DNA from: Azorinus chamasolen
Lineage: Eukaryota; Mollusca; Bivalvia; Cardiida; Solecurtidae
NCBI GenBank assembly: GCA_963576725.1
Contig: OY755240.1
Span: forward strand, 65,560,412 to 65,624,411
Direction of reading: 5' to 3'
Length of the DNA stretch: 64,000 bases
Positions 43,149-53,604 of the stretch are shown in pieces. How positions within the stretch are numbered: position 1 is the stretch's first letter; every line of letters begins with the position of its first letter. The notes below the pieces were generated by a model. It searched no databases, was not told where the DNA came from, and saw only the letters and a program-made list of their open reading frames with translations. The position numbers and the translations under genes are program-made.

Positions 43149-43640
43149 TTAAAGGAGAAGTCCCTACATTAGATGCGTTTCAAAAACACCTATAATATAC
43201 AAAACTCATTTGTTTATATGCTGAAAAGTAGTATATCGCAAGAAAACACATCCAATTACCGTTTATAATGACAAACATTCATGTGATTGATATCGCCGAT
43301 CCCGAATTAACTCCCCGATGTTTCAGTTTTATTCGGGTTGTGTTTTAGTTTCGTAACTGATCGCCATATTCGCGTTTCTCCGACCTCTTCCAAGAAAAAC
43401 TATTACGTAAACAATGGAGGGATCGGGTGATCATCGTCGAAACGCGGAAAAATTTAACGGAAAAGGCCGATAATATTGTGTTAAATTATAAGTATTGATG
43501 AAATCGGTTTATTTGTATCACAGGGGCATTTTTCGATATAAGTTCAAATTGGCATCTTCCATAATAATGATTGAGCATACCAAATACCAAGTTTTATGAT
43601 ATTATTGAACATATGCGTCCATTGTAGGGACTTCAACTTC
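43149..43640 (-). mobile_element. Element X, copy 2, inverted
   Basis: Starts TTAAAGGAGAAGTCCCTACA; its reverse complement follows copy 1 almost throughout (shared AATAATATCATAAAACTTGG and CCAATTACCGTTTATAATGA phrases). The right end is eroded (TGTAGGGACTTCAACTTC). Confidence 0.7.
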
Positions 43641-43956
43641 TGAGTTCAACTAGCTTGCGCTTATGGACATTCGCATATTATGGAGGATGAAGTAGTTGTG
43701 TGGTAGCGTTTTTGTACCAGTAACTACTTAGCTGTCGCGAATATGTTCATGTTAATAATGGCAGATACTTGGAATAAATGTATTGCGTGCGAAAGCTCAT
43801 ACACTTTCGTGAAAACCAGATAATCACCTGACATTAATTAATAATAATATGTTAGTGTCCTGTGCAGTCACTAGATATCCTATTACTTTTTTGAAAAATT
43901 TCTTAAAAGAAAAGTTTCTGTCGAAATACCTTTCAATTTATGACCGATCATTGCAG

Positions 43957-44462
43957 GTTGTTCTAAAAGCAAGAAGGCCGACATTGTGTTCGGACTGTAC
44001 AATATAAACGGTAAGCGCAGAGATCACGTGATTAAATTCATAAGTGACGTTGTTGGAAAACTCGACCAGAGTAGAATTGGTCAGGAAGAACGCCGTAACA
44101 AGAGGCAGTTTGAACTTCTTTCCAAATTTTCCAGTAAGGAAGAATTCGAGTCCCTGTTTAATGACAGCAAATCAACGGGTATTTTTGGTTTGCTACACAG
44201 CATTCGGAAATCACTTGGTCCAAGTTCGCGGAAAGCAAATGTCAACAGATTCGCTGTTGTCTTTGTTCCTGAAAATGTGACTGACCTGAACAAAGCCGCA
44301 AGGGAAGCAAGTAGGCTGAAGTTCTCGACCACAGTTATCATTATTGGATTAGGGGACGAGGTGGATAGAGATCAGCTGATACAACTAGCGAGCTACAAGT
44401 CTTCATCTAACGAACTACCTTACATTGTCAAAAAGCTGTTGAAACTTATGTGTAAAGCATAG
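43957..44462 (+). CDS. VWA gene terminal exon 13B: VWA3, version B
   Basis: Acceptor ATCATTGCAG, entry phase 1, stop TAG 44460-44462; joined to exon 12 it gives a 622-residue isoform. It starts (R)CSKSKKADIVFGLYNINGK, sharing ADIVFGLYNI with exon 13A and likewise lacking the metal motif. It has a basic segment EERRNKRQ, a sequon in PENVTDL, and the VWA ending TVIIIGLGDEVDRDQL. It lacks the Gly/Ser insert of version A, ends LMCKA and is 17 codons shorter. Sequence divergence from 13A is substantial while the frame is intact, which argues for a functional exon. It could instead be the tail of a lost paralogous gene, but no other upstream exons exist between 39.4 and 43.9 kb. Confidence 0.85.
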
Positions 44463-44520
44463 AACATGGTTAAGCTTCAGAATGACAGATACCATATTAG
44501 TTTAAATGTTGCATAATAAT

Positions 44521-44526
44521 AATAAA
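44521..44526 (+). promoter_or_regulatory. Poly(A) signal for terminal exon 13B
   Basis: AATAAA 59 bp after the stop at 44462, preceded by an AT-rich 3' UTR (GCATAATAATAATAAA). A canonical signal at normal distance supports 13B as a genuine 3' end. Confidence 0.65.
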
Positions 44527-44650
44527 AATAGATAGTGAATACATGCACATATAAATCAATCAACGCGTCTTTGTTTCACTGTACTGAATAATCAAGGGAC
44601 CCATTTTACGAAATATTTACCACAGAAATTATCGTAAATGCTAGCACATG

Positions 44651-44820
44651 ACGATCGCAACTTCCTGATGCGATTGTCGTTTGTTATATCACAACTTCCA
44701 GATGCGATCGTCGCGTGCTAGATCACAACTTCCAGATGCGATTGTTGTATGTTATATCACAACTTCCAGATCCGATCGTCGTATGTTAGATCGCAACTTC
44801 CAGATGCGATTGTAGTATGA
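44651..44820 (+). repeat. 34-bp x 5 tandem array
   Basis: CAACTTCC starts at 44658, 44692, 44726, 44760 and 44794, exactly 34 bp apart. Each unit reads ATC(A/G)CAACTTCCAGATGCG followed by an AT(C/T)GT(C/T)G variant and a GTATGTTA(T/G) tail. It lies about 125 bp past the last poly(A) signal. Confidence 0.8.
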
Positions 44821-44863
44821 ATTCATGTCGTACGAAGTTTGGATAAACGTTTGCCTGGTAGAA

Positions 44864-45068
44864 TACAGTGAAACCCCGTTAATGCGACCACTTAATAAGC
44901 AGCCACTGATGCCGTTTAAAGCAGGTAGTTGCTTAATACAGGACGAAAGTTATGCAGAAAGCTCCTATAGGAGCTTTCTGCATACTTTCGTCCTGCATTA
45001 AGCTACCACCTGCCTCTGCCACCCAGAATGGTGCCCCTTTTTGGTGGTATTAGTGGGGTTTTACTGTA
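44864..45068. mobile_element. Family F MITE, full length
   Basis: TACAGTGAAACCCCGTTAAT to ATTAGTGGGGTTTTACTGTA, with a near-perfect hairpin built on GGTAGTTGCTTAATACAGG and its complement. Confidence 0.65.
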
Positions 45069-45249
45069 TGTGATAATTTCGGCGATGTGAATAGTAATGA
45101 AGGTCGAAAATTAGGACTTATGTCATACTACCTTTTATAAAACGGGCCATTTAAGCGTAGATCAACCCAATGTAAGGTGACTGTTCAATGATAGTGATCT
45201 TGCTTATAGCCTTTACCTGGTGAATATATGTAAGAAACAGTGATATCAT

Positions 45250-45336
45250 TAACCCATTCATTCCTACCGATGCATTCGGACGTCTCTGTAAAGGCATTTT
45301 TGAAACCATTATGATAAATGAAACGGTGAGAGAAGT
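45250..45336. mobile_element. Family B MITE truncated by a LINE insertion
   Basis: TTAACCCATTCATTCC and GAAACCATTATGATAAATG match the left part of family B (reverse orientation). The sequence switches to LINE-derived coding inside the hairpin, at about 45330. Confidence 0.5.
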
Positions 45337-45453
45337 TTCATGCATGCGGCTCCGAAACCCTGGAATACTCTACCATCAGGTATTAGAGATGCAAGCTCAC
45401 TGGCATGTTTTAAAAGATCTCTGAAAACACATTTCTTCAACATATGTTACTAG
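45337..45453 (+). pseudogene. LINE reverse-transcriptase ORF, C-terminal relic
   Basis: The frame to TAG at 45451-45453 reads HAAPKPWNTLPSGIRDASSL, then CFKRSLKTHFF. This matches the widespread C-terminal signature of non-LTR reverse transcriptases (AA-LWN-LP--IR---SL--FK--LKT--F). Only this 5'-truncated tail is present, inserted into a family B hairpin; about 130 bp of presumed LINE 3' UTR follows. It is on the plus strand. Confidence 0.7.
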
Positions 45454-45689
45454 GACAGTTTAGGAAACGTAGCTAACATTGGAAGTCGTGCTGCCCTCAA
45501 CCAGTGCCAGGGTTCCTCTGAAGCTAACCCAGGTTCCTTGTTTTGGTTTAGCAGAGAACTGGGTCGTGTAATATATGGGCAGTGAACAGGTTAAATCTGT
45601 ACAGTCCTATGTAGCATCGCGTGTCTCAATCAGCGTCGATTTGTCCGATATAATTCCTTTACCAATGCAGCCGGTGGGATATGATGTAG

Positions 45690-45995
45690 GAATCAATCTC
45701 TCATTGACCTCGTAGACAATCATGTGGTTCCTACCGGTTAGTGATTTTATATTTATTGTATATATCTCATTGACCGGATAGACAATCATTCGGTCCCTTC
45801 CTGTTAGTGATTTCATATTTATCGTATATCTATTGCACATCTTTCATGGACTGTATAGACAATCGTGCGGTTCCTTACGGTTAGTGGTTTCATATCTATT
45901 GTATATCTTTTATATATATTCCATTGACCGGGTAGATAATCATGCGGTTCCTTCCGGCTAGTGATTTCATATCTATTGTATATCTATTGCATACC
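45690..45995 (+). repeat. Tandem repeat, unit 66-78 bp, four copies
   Basis: GACAATCATGTGGTTCCTAC, GTTAGTGATTTCATAT and TTATCGTATATCTATTG phrases recur starting near 45714, 45780, 45856 and 45935. Confidence 0.7.
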
Positions 45996-46375
45996 CACGC
46001 CTAGCACCGGCTAAAACGATATTCAATTTTCATAACTAATAACATCGAAACTAATGATCCCGAAGGACCATGAAATATAACAACACTGCGAATGAAGTAC
46101 GGGTTGAATTTTTCTAGCCGTCTCACGAGCACTTATAACACCTGCTATTTTGAAGTACATAAATTCTGAAAGAAGGCGATCCTTCGAAAGTGGAAGCAGC
46201 AATACAATAAGAGAAAAGCCATGGCACTTCAGCAGAAAGTCGTTATATCTGGATCATTGTAAGATTCAGATTAGTACGTAACATACCAAGTCTTGTGTTC
46301 TTCTTAAAAGCTGTCAAAAGTCTGGGTACCTAATGGGCTGAGGATTGTTTTAATCTCAAGGTCTTACTTAAGAAA
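45996..46375. repeat. Dispersed repeat shared with 63620-63860
   Basis: CCTAGCACCGGCTAAAACGA and AACAACACTGCGAATGAAG here parallel CCTAGCACCGGCTTAAGCGG and AACAACACTGAGAATGAAG near 63635-63728, in the same orientation. Family unknown; no gene seen. Confidence 0.45.
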
Positions 46376-46605
46376 TGAATGACGTGCTTCCGGTGTTCAT
46401 GAGGTTATGCAACGCATAGCTTTACGAGCAAAGTTATTGAAGCCCGAAGGGCTTCACGTGAATCTTTGCTCATAAAGCTATGCGTTGCATAACCCATGAA
46501 CACCGGGAGCACGTCATTTATTTCTTATATTTATATTCCATTGTATTTCTTATATTTAAGAAATGAATGACGTGCTTCCGGTGTTCATGAGGTTATGCAA
46601 CTTTC
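46376..46605. repeat. Inverted repeat of about 150 bp plus a partial direct copy
   Basis: GAAATGAATGACGTGCTTCC with GGTTATGCAACGCATAGC pairs with GCTATGCGTTGCATAACC and GGGAGCACGTCATTTATTTC around a loop of AAGCCCGAAGGGCTT near 46445. The left arm start is repeated in direct orientation at about 46557-46602. Confidence 0.65.
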
Positions 46606-46800
46606 TTTTTAGAATAAGGTTATATAAGGACGTTGCAGGGCGAATGTAAATATGAAAGAATGAAATAAAATTCGAGTCCCAATAGGTGTTTCACTGTAAC
46701 TCGTATGTCTCTCAAAACCATAATATGGACTTAACTGACTATTTCGGGAGTTGCCGCAGTGACAAGAACTGTGTCATCTTCAAGGATCTTCCTGCCACGC

Positions 46801-47011
46801 TTAACCCTTTACTCATCAATATTAATTAGATTGCACATGGACAAAGGGATTTTTGGCCATGGAATAAACTGCAGAATCATATCTATATTACATATATCTC
46901 ATAAGCAAATAGAGCAGGCCCTGATAAGACGGCTCCTGAAGGAGCTATATGATATTGGTCTACTCTGTTTGCAAAGGTGTAGAAAAGCGTATGTATGGAG
47001 TAAAGGGTTAA
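46801..47011 (+). mobile_element. Family A MITE
   Basis: TTAACCCTTTACTCATCAAT to GGAGTAAAGGGTTAA. The flanking phrase AATTCGGCC(T/A)CTCA and a following ACATCATATGAAGAG segment are repeated after the next MITE cluster (47331-47410), so a roughly 330-bp direct duplication includes this copy's right flank. Confidence 0.6.
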
Positions 47012-47480
47012 ATTCGGCCTCTCACGACATCATATGAAGAGGCACCCTTTCCCAGTGTTTGCTACCATATCAGCATGAATAGCCTAAGGTGCTGGATCCC
47101 CTTTTATCTCGTTCTCAAGCTTTTGATTGGTCCGAATTGAGTTCTCAAGCTTTTGATTGGTCAGATTTGAGCCAAAGCTGACCAATCAAAAACTTGAGAA
47201 CGAACTCAGACTCAACTGAAAGTTTTATAAGCATGGACCCAGATCAGAATGCTCCTGAAGGAGCTGTTTGATCTGGGTCCATTCTGTTTGCAAGGGCGTA
47301 GAAACGCGTATTTATTCAGTATAGGGTAAAATTCGGCCACTCATGACATCATATGAAGAGACACCCTTCCCAAGTGCTGCTATCATATCAGCATACATAG
47401 CCTTAGGTGCTGGATCTCTTTTATGGAAATAATGAACCACCGTTTGTTCAACAATGTTGTCCGTTTTGCAAAAAAATCAC
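47012..47480. repeat. Family G and A copies in duplicated flanks
   Basis: Family G at about 47095-47235 and a family A hairpin at about 47237-47330 lie between two copies of a unique-looking segment (CATCAGCATGAATAGCC near 47069 and CATCAGCATACATAGCC near 47387). Confidence 0.5.
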
Positions 47481-47499
47481 TTGTCCTGTTAACTTCAGA

Positions 47500-48400
47500 G
47501 TAATACCAATTCGACGTAAATTGGCCACATGGCACGAGCGTTTGGGTAACATAACCTTATATAGTCCATGAATAATAGGGCTGAAAATGGCCAGCCCTGT
47601 AATGTTCCTAATACACGGTTCAAAACGTACCAGGCAGCCCTCGTATGAAACTTATTATCGTTTCTGGCACATACGAACATCCGGGAAGAACCGTCCACCA
47701 ACCTCAAGCCAGCTAGAAGACACAGACGTATGGATTGAGGGCAGACATTTAACGTTTCTAAAACGCCTCGAGTTCAATGGGCAATGAATCAATTTGCGCC
47801 TTTGGGCCCCACCCCCATCAAATCGCTGACCAGTAATAAGGCCTAGTGACGATATAGATACTTGGTTAATAATAGGAATAAGACAACTCATTTCACTTTT
47901 ATTTTCATAAATCTAAAAGAAACCCACAAAATAAAATTAAAATATTTATACGCAAAATGGCCAAGCTTTTGGGTAACATAGTCTTATATAGTCAATGAAT
48001 AATAGGGCTGAAAATGGACATCCCCGTCAAATTCCTTCAATACATGGCTCAAAACCTATCATCAATCAGCCCTCGTGTGAAACTTATTATCGTTTCTGCC
48101 ACATAAGAACATCCAGGCAGAACCATCCACCAACCTCAAGCCCGCTAGAATACTCATTTGTCGTAATGAGTGAAAACAGGCGGATGGATGGATGGACGGC
48201 AGGCATTTAACGTTTCTAAACACCTTGAGCTCCAGTGGCAATGAATCAATTTGCGCTATTGCGTCCATCAAATCGCTGACTAGAAATAAAGACTAGTGAC
48301 GATATAGATGCTTGGCTAACAATAGGAATAAGACAACTCATTTCACTTTTATTTTCATAAGTCTAAAAGAAACCCACAAAATAAAATTAAAATATGTATA
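47500..48400. repeat. Direct tandem duplication, unit about 430-450 bp
   Basis: GGGTAACATA begins at 47544 and 47971, and GATATAGATACTTGG / GATATAGATGCTTGG at 47851 and 48301. Both copies carry AATAGGGCTGAAAATGG and a long shared tail (CTAAAAGAAACCCACAAAAT). Minus-strand frames in both copies read RLVDGS, but nothing further supports a domain. Confidence 0.65.
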
Positions 48401-49050
48401 ACAATTAATGCAAAACATGTCTTTAAAAAACTGCTAAACTGCTACTGAGCACATAAACATGCTTTAAAGGCTTGGGGTAACAATAAAAGATATAAAATTG
48501 TTAACAATTTAAGCATGTGTTCTTTTAGTTGTAATTCCTGAGTTGTGGAACAGCACCGTGAAAACCAGGTCTCAATGTGGTTATAAAACATTTTGTTTGA
48601 GTATGAGATCATTCTCAAGCAAAGCTCAAAATCTGGCCAATCAGATACTTGCGAATGAACACAGACTCAATCTCAGTAGTTTAATAAGCTAAGGCCAGAT
48701 TTAACTATTATTTCATGTTTGATAGTAACAAACCTGACCTGAATATTAGTGACTCAAACATAAAATTCAAGAGTGAAAATATGACCTTGACCCCTGACAC
48801 CCTCTCCTTCTCACCCCTCCTAATTCAATCCCAAACTTTGTCACCACACAATTTATATTCACACTCAGTTTTGTAACAATGTATTTCATAACTAACAAAT
48901 ATGCATGTACATGTATTCTTGAGATTATTTTTCTATTGTCACTAAAAGTGACCTTGATCTCATATCCCCTGAAAATCTCTCCATGCAAACATGGTGACAA
49001 TTTGTCTTTCGTAACTTCATCTATTCTCTGGAACCTATTTTTCTATTTAC
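48401..49050. other. Mostly unrecognised intergenic sequence
   Basis: A family G fragment is at about 48565-48695. The remainder shows no gene; phrases such as AGTGACCTTGATCTCAT resemble the dispersed GACCTTGACCTGATTTCAT repeat seen near 58365 and 59388. Confidence 0.35.
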
Positions 49051-49051
49051 T

Positions 49052-51140
49052 TTAACCTTTCCCTGTTAAGTATTTATTCAGCATTCGAATACCTATTAAA
49101 TATTCATGAACAAAATCGATATGTTATGATATAAAATGGACAGTGGATTTTTTCAACCATTTCAGAAACTAAAGAAATAGATCTATCTTATTCCATAAGC
49201 AAACAGAGCTGTCTCATCTAGGTCTACTCTGTTTGCCAGTGTGGGAAAACACATATCTATGAGGGAAAGGGTTAAAATGATAGTCCCTACAATAAACGTA
49301 TATTTTTAATAACATCATAAAACTTTGTATTTGCTGTGTTCAGTCATTGTCATGACGATCGCCAATTTGAACATAAATTAAAAAAATGCCATTGTGATAC
49401 AAAATAAACTGTTTTCATCAATACAAAATATAATTGGCCTATGTTGAACATTTCATGAAACTAAAAACACAAACAGAATTAATACAATACACTGGCAAAT
49501 ACCATCAGGTTTTCAAAATGAACCACATGAATGTTTCGTCTTCCTTGGCATTTATTCACTTGTTTTTCTTGCAATGTACTTCTTTTCAGCATATAAACAA
49601 ATGATGCACGTCATTTTTAGGCATTTAGAAAACAAGTTGCAGGTAGAGACTATCATTATCAAATACCAAGCTTTAGAAATTTTAGAATATCCCTAGATAC
49701 AAATGAGCATAGAGTAAAATGGCTTAACCCTTTCCCTGTTCAATATTCATTTTAGAAAAAATGACATCATTCATATTTATTAGCTGAATTCTGATAACGT
49801 AAAATTTTCAAGATAAATGTTTCGCTTTGACAAACACTGTAGAATACGATCTGTATCATGCCATAAGAAAACAGAGGAGACCCTGATCAGATGAATCCTA
49901 CAGGAGCCATCTGATATGGGTCTACTCTGTTTGCAAATGTGTGAAAAAACGCTTATATGAAGGAAAACTCAAACCATTTGAAAACAAAACAAGAAACATC
50001 ATGCTCCTCATAAACCTTTAATAATTTAAACAATGTATACAAATATTCTTTTTTAAACCTGAAAATACAAGGCACTTTGGAGTGTAGACAGTATAAATAC
50101 AGTAAACCGGTTCTACAATGATCACTAATTCTAGTTCTTAACAACACATTACTTCATGTATATTCATGCCATAAATAATGACATCATGAATATTTATTAG
50201 CTTATTATTTTTATAATTGCATATGAACATAGACTTTTTTGTTATTGGCAGGAACTGTCAAGTCAGATCTATTATAATTTTCATAGGCGAACCCTGATCA
50301 GATGGCCCCTAAAGGAGCTGTCTGACCTGGGTCTACTCTGTTTGCAAAGGTTTTAAAAGACATGGAGTAAAGGATAAATACAAAACGTCTGACCCTCTTA
50401 CCCTAAATATTCAGGCACTAAATAATATAATTTTGCACTATTTTGTTGAGTCTGAGTTTGTTCTCAAGCTTTTGATTGGTCAGATTTGAGTTCTCAAGCT
50501 TTTGATTGGTCAGATTTGAGCCAAAGGCTCAAATCTGACCGATCAAAAACTTGAGAACGAACTCAGATTCAACTAAAAGTTTTATAAGCATGGACCCTGA
50601 TGATATGCCATGTTACTCCGTGTCTCAATTGATTGCAAAGGAAATTGATAGGCTTATATAATGTCAAAGGTTAACATTAGTGTGTGTCCCCTTAACCCTT
50701 TACTCCATGAATATTCACACAAGAAATAATGACATCATGAATATTAATTAGATTAATTTTCTGATTGCACATAATTGCATGAAAATTTGGCTGTGGAACC
50801 ATATCTATATTATACGAGCCATCTGATCTGGGTCTACTCTGTTAACAAAGGCAAAGAAAAGCGCATTAATGAAGGAAAAGATTAACATATGTACAGATGT
50901 GAAGTCAGAGATTAAATATTGTACATAATTATCAGTTACACTGAATAATGATTGAAGGTCATACACACACACTCACCCTCACATGCATTTAACCGAAAGG
51001 TCTACTTTGTTTGCAAAGGCTAAGAAAGGTGTATTTATGGAGAAAAGGGCTAAATACCCTAGATATTCAGACACCCAATCTTCCCTCTCCACCCATCTGT
51101 AAAGCTGAATAATTTAAATTAGCTACATTTTGTTAACTTT
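49052..51140. repeat. Cluster of family A, X and G copies
   Basis: Family A at 49052-49275 and 49724-49971 (TTAACCTTTCCCTG / TTAACCCTTTCCCTG ends), eroded element X copy 3 at about 49275-49655, family A at about 50140-50375, family G at about 50445-50600 with an internal direct duplication, family A at 50692-50885, and a family A right end near 51000-51055. Confidence 0.55.
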
Positions 51141-51367
51141 AACCCATTCCCTCATATTGACGACTTTTGACGACTCTGTAAAAGTCACTTTGTAAAACCA
51201 TTGTGATAAATAGAGCATTTGCTCCTATAGGAGCAAATGCTCTATTTATCACAATGGTTTCAAACTACAATATTCTAAAATTTTCCTTTTCTCTAGTTTA
51301 TGCTCCTTTTTGGTAGATTTATACAAAAAGGTTGTATCTAAAAATAGCCTATGAGGTAATGGGTTAA
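51139..51367. mobile_element. Family B MITE, full length
   Basis: TTAACCCATTCCCTCATATT to CCTATGAGGTAATGGGTTAA. Perfect hairpin around GCATTTGCTCCTATAGGAGC. Reverse orientation relative to 4122-4349. Confidence 0.75.
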
Positions 51368-52120
51368 ATTAGACCGACATAGTAGCAAATTCTGGAGCCA
51401 TTTGAAATGGGTCTGCACTATTTGCCAAAGTTTGTGTCCAAATACTAAGGGTTATTAGGGTTTACAACAACTTGTTTGTTCAAGTCAAAAGAGCCATGAT
51501 ATCCTAACTAAATGTCAACAGAATTATGCCCCTTTAGTCATGGAATAACAAGCCAGTGAATAACACAACAGCTGTCACAGGACAGCACGCTCGACTATTC
51601 TCAGAATTGTTAGTGTAAATATGCTTGATAGTGGACTAAAATAGTGTCCAATGATACTAGAAGCACTGAATACTATAATTAGATTATTTTTTCTAATGAA
51701 ATACAACCACAGAAAATTTTGACCATGGCAAAAAATATAGAATCAGATCTTTATTTAAAAAAGCAACACAGCCGACTCTGATCTGATCTGGGTCTACTTT
51801 GTTTGCAAAGGCATGAAAAGGCTTATTATGTAGTAATGGATTAACACATGTACGAAAGATACAAAGCATTATACTAAATTAATGCAAAGCATTATACTAA
51901 ATTAAATATCATGATACGTCATGACCGAACAAAATGTTTCCTTATAGTTTCAAAATATTTTTCAAAACAGAAAAATTGCACATAAATTTGTAATGACACG
52001 GTTTCAACACTAAAGCTACTACCGAACTCTTCACACACTAAGCAAATGTCATATGCAATAAATCTCATAAAGTGTTTCCCTGTGAAAGACATTCTACCAA
52101 ACTTCTTCACATCATTCCTT
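51368..52120. other. Intergenic, one family A fragment
   Basis: Family A fragment about 51650-51845. The remaining sequence is AT-rich without a recognisable gene; AGCATTATACTAAATTAA is repeated directly near 51870-51905. Confidence 0.4.
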
Positions 52121-52363
52121 TTAACCCTTTCCCTGTTCTATATTTATTCTAAATTTCGATACCTATTGAACGTTCATGAGCAAAATAGGTTCAATGAAAT
52201 ATGGAACATTGTAGTCATTTTAGAAAGTAATGAAACAGACCTATCAAATACCATTAGCAAACAGAGCAGACCCTGATCAGATGGCTCCTATAGGAGCTGT
52301 CTGATCTGGGTGTACTCTGTTTGCAAATGTGTGAAAATGAGTTCATATAAGGGAAAGGGTTAA
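52121..52363 (+). mobile_element. Family A MITE, full length
   Basis: TTAACCCTTTCCCTGTTC to AAGGGAAAGGGTTAA, with an internal hairpin built on AACAGAGCAGACCCTGATCA and TGATCTGGGTGTACTCTGTT. Confidence 0.75.
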
Positions 52364-52506
52364 TTCAATGAGTGTATTCTGATATGAGTTACTCAATGAA
52401 TCAAGACTGTTTGCATGTTATCACGACTCCTCTACAAGCGTGCAAAGAGTTGGAGGTTATCTACACTACGGAATAACTATTAACCATTTACCTGACCAAA
52501 GCACTC

Positions 52507-52761
52507 TTAACCCTTTCTCTGTTCTATGTTTATTATAAATTTAAGTACTTACTGAATATTCATTAACAAAATGGTTATAAAGAAGTATGGAAGGTGGAAC
52601 ATAATGTAGACATTTTAGAAAGCAAAGAAACAGATCTATCAAATTCAATTTATAGCAAACAGAGCAGACCCAGATCAGATGGCTCCTCTAGGAGCAATCT
52701 GATCTGGGTCTACTCTGTTTGCAAATGCGTGAAAACATGTTTATTTGAGGGAAAGGGTTAA
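52507..52761 (+). mobile_element. Family A MITE, full length
   Basis: TTAACCCTTTCTCTGTTC to GAGGGAAAGGGTTAA. A second, eroded A copy follows immediately (about 52762-52982). Confidence 0.7.
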
Positions 52762-52984
52762 ACAATGCAAACAGAGTAAATCGAGATCAGACATTTCCTG
52801 TACGAGCTGTCTGGTCAGGGTCTGCTCTGTTCATCTATTTATAAGATAATATACATGTAGATCGGATTTTAGAATTTCTGTCATAGACAAAATTTCCTCA
52901 TCCATAATGCCATTATAACATGTCAGCTAATAAATATTCATAGTCAATATTTCCTACATGAATATTCGTCAGGTAAATGGTTAA

Positions 52985-53604
52985 AGTTAAAGGGTTTTAG
53001 AGACCAGCTACGTAATAAGCACAAAGAATTGAGATTCGTGATCTTGTAGCAGATTATGACGTACAAGAGTACTGCATTCAAATGCCAGCACTATTCTGTT
53101 TTCTGGGTCCATGCTTATAAAGCTTTTTAGTTGAGTCTGGGTTTGTTGTCAAGCTTTTGATTGGTCAGATTTGAGCCAAGGCTCAAATCTGACAAATCAA
53201 AAGCTTGAGAATGAACCAATGTTAATAAAGTAGGGGCCAAACCAACCAATGAACCAACAGACTAAAACTAAAAAGAGTACCTAAACATTGTAAAATGGTC
53301 AATTGTCAGTCATGACATTCAACTAAGGCACAGATAATATATATAAAGTAAACTTTTTAAACCCTTTCCTTCATATAAACACCTTTTCACAACTTTGCAC
53401 ACAGAGAAGACCCAGATCAGATGGTTCCTGTAGGAGCTGCATGATCAAGGTCTGCTCTTTTATTAATAATGGCGCATGAACACATGGATTTTATATCAGA
53501 CCAAAGCAGAAACTGTAGAATCAGATCTATACTATCCCATATAAAACAAACGGAGCAGACCCTGAGCAGATGGCTCCTACAGGTCTACTGTGCTTGCAAT
53601 GGGC
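52985..53604. repeat. Family G and A fragments
   Basis: Family G at about 53105-53215 and family A hairpins at about 53365-53460 and 53545-53600, without complete ends. Confidence 0.45.

Noticed and set aside
43957..44462. Exon 13B as an independent single-exon gene starting at the internal ATG near 43986
   Set aside because: A good acceptor with matching phase lies just upstream, the upstream residues (C-SKSKK) align with exon 13A, and no promoter or signal peptide is seen.
44651..44820. Evenly spaced repeats considered as a CRISPR array
   Set aside because: The 34-bp units are contiguous without spacers, and the genome is eukaryotic.
47500..48270. Several overlapping 60-78-codon frames in both copies of the duplicated segment
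   Set aside because: They are not conserved in length or frame between the two copies, as expected for non-coding repeats.
47495..48271. RLVDGS in minus-strand frames, similar to the start of SRCR domains
   Set aside because: Only seven residues agree; the following sequence lacks the cysteine and WGTVC pattern of SRCR domains, and both copies lie in a repeated segment.
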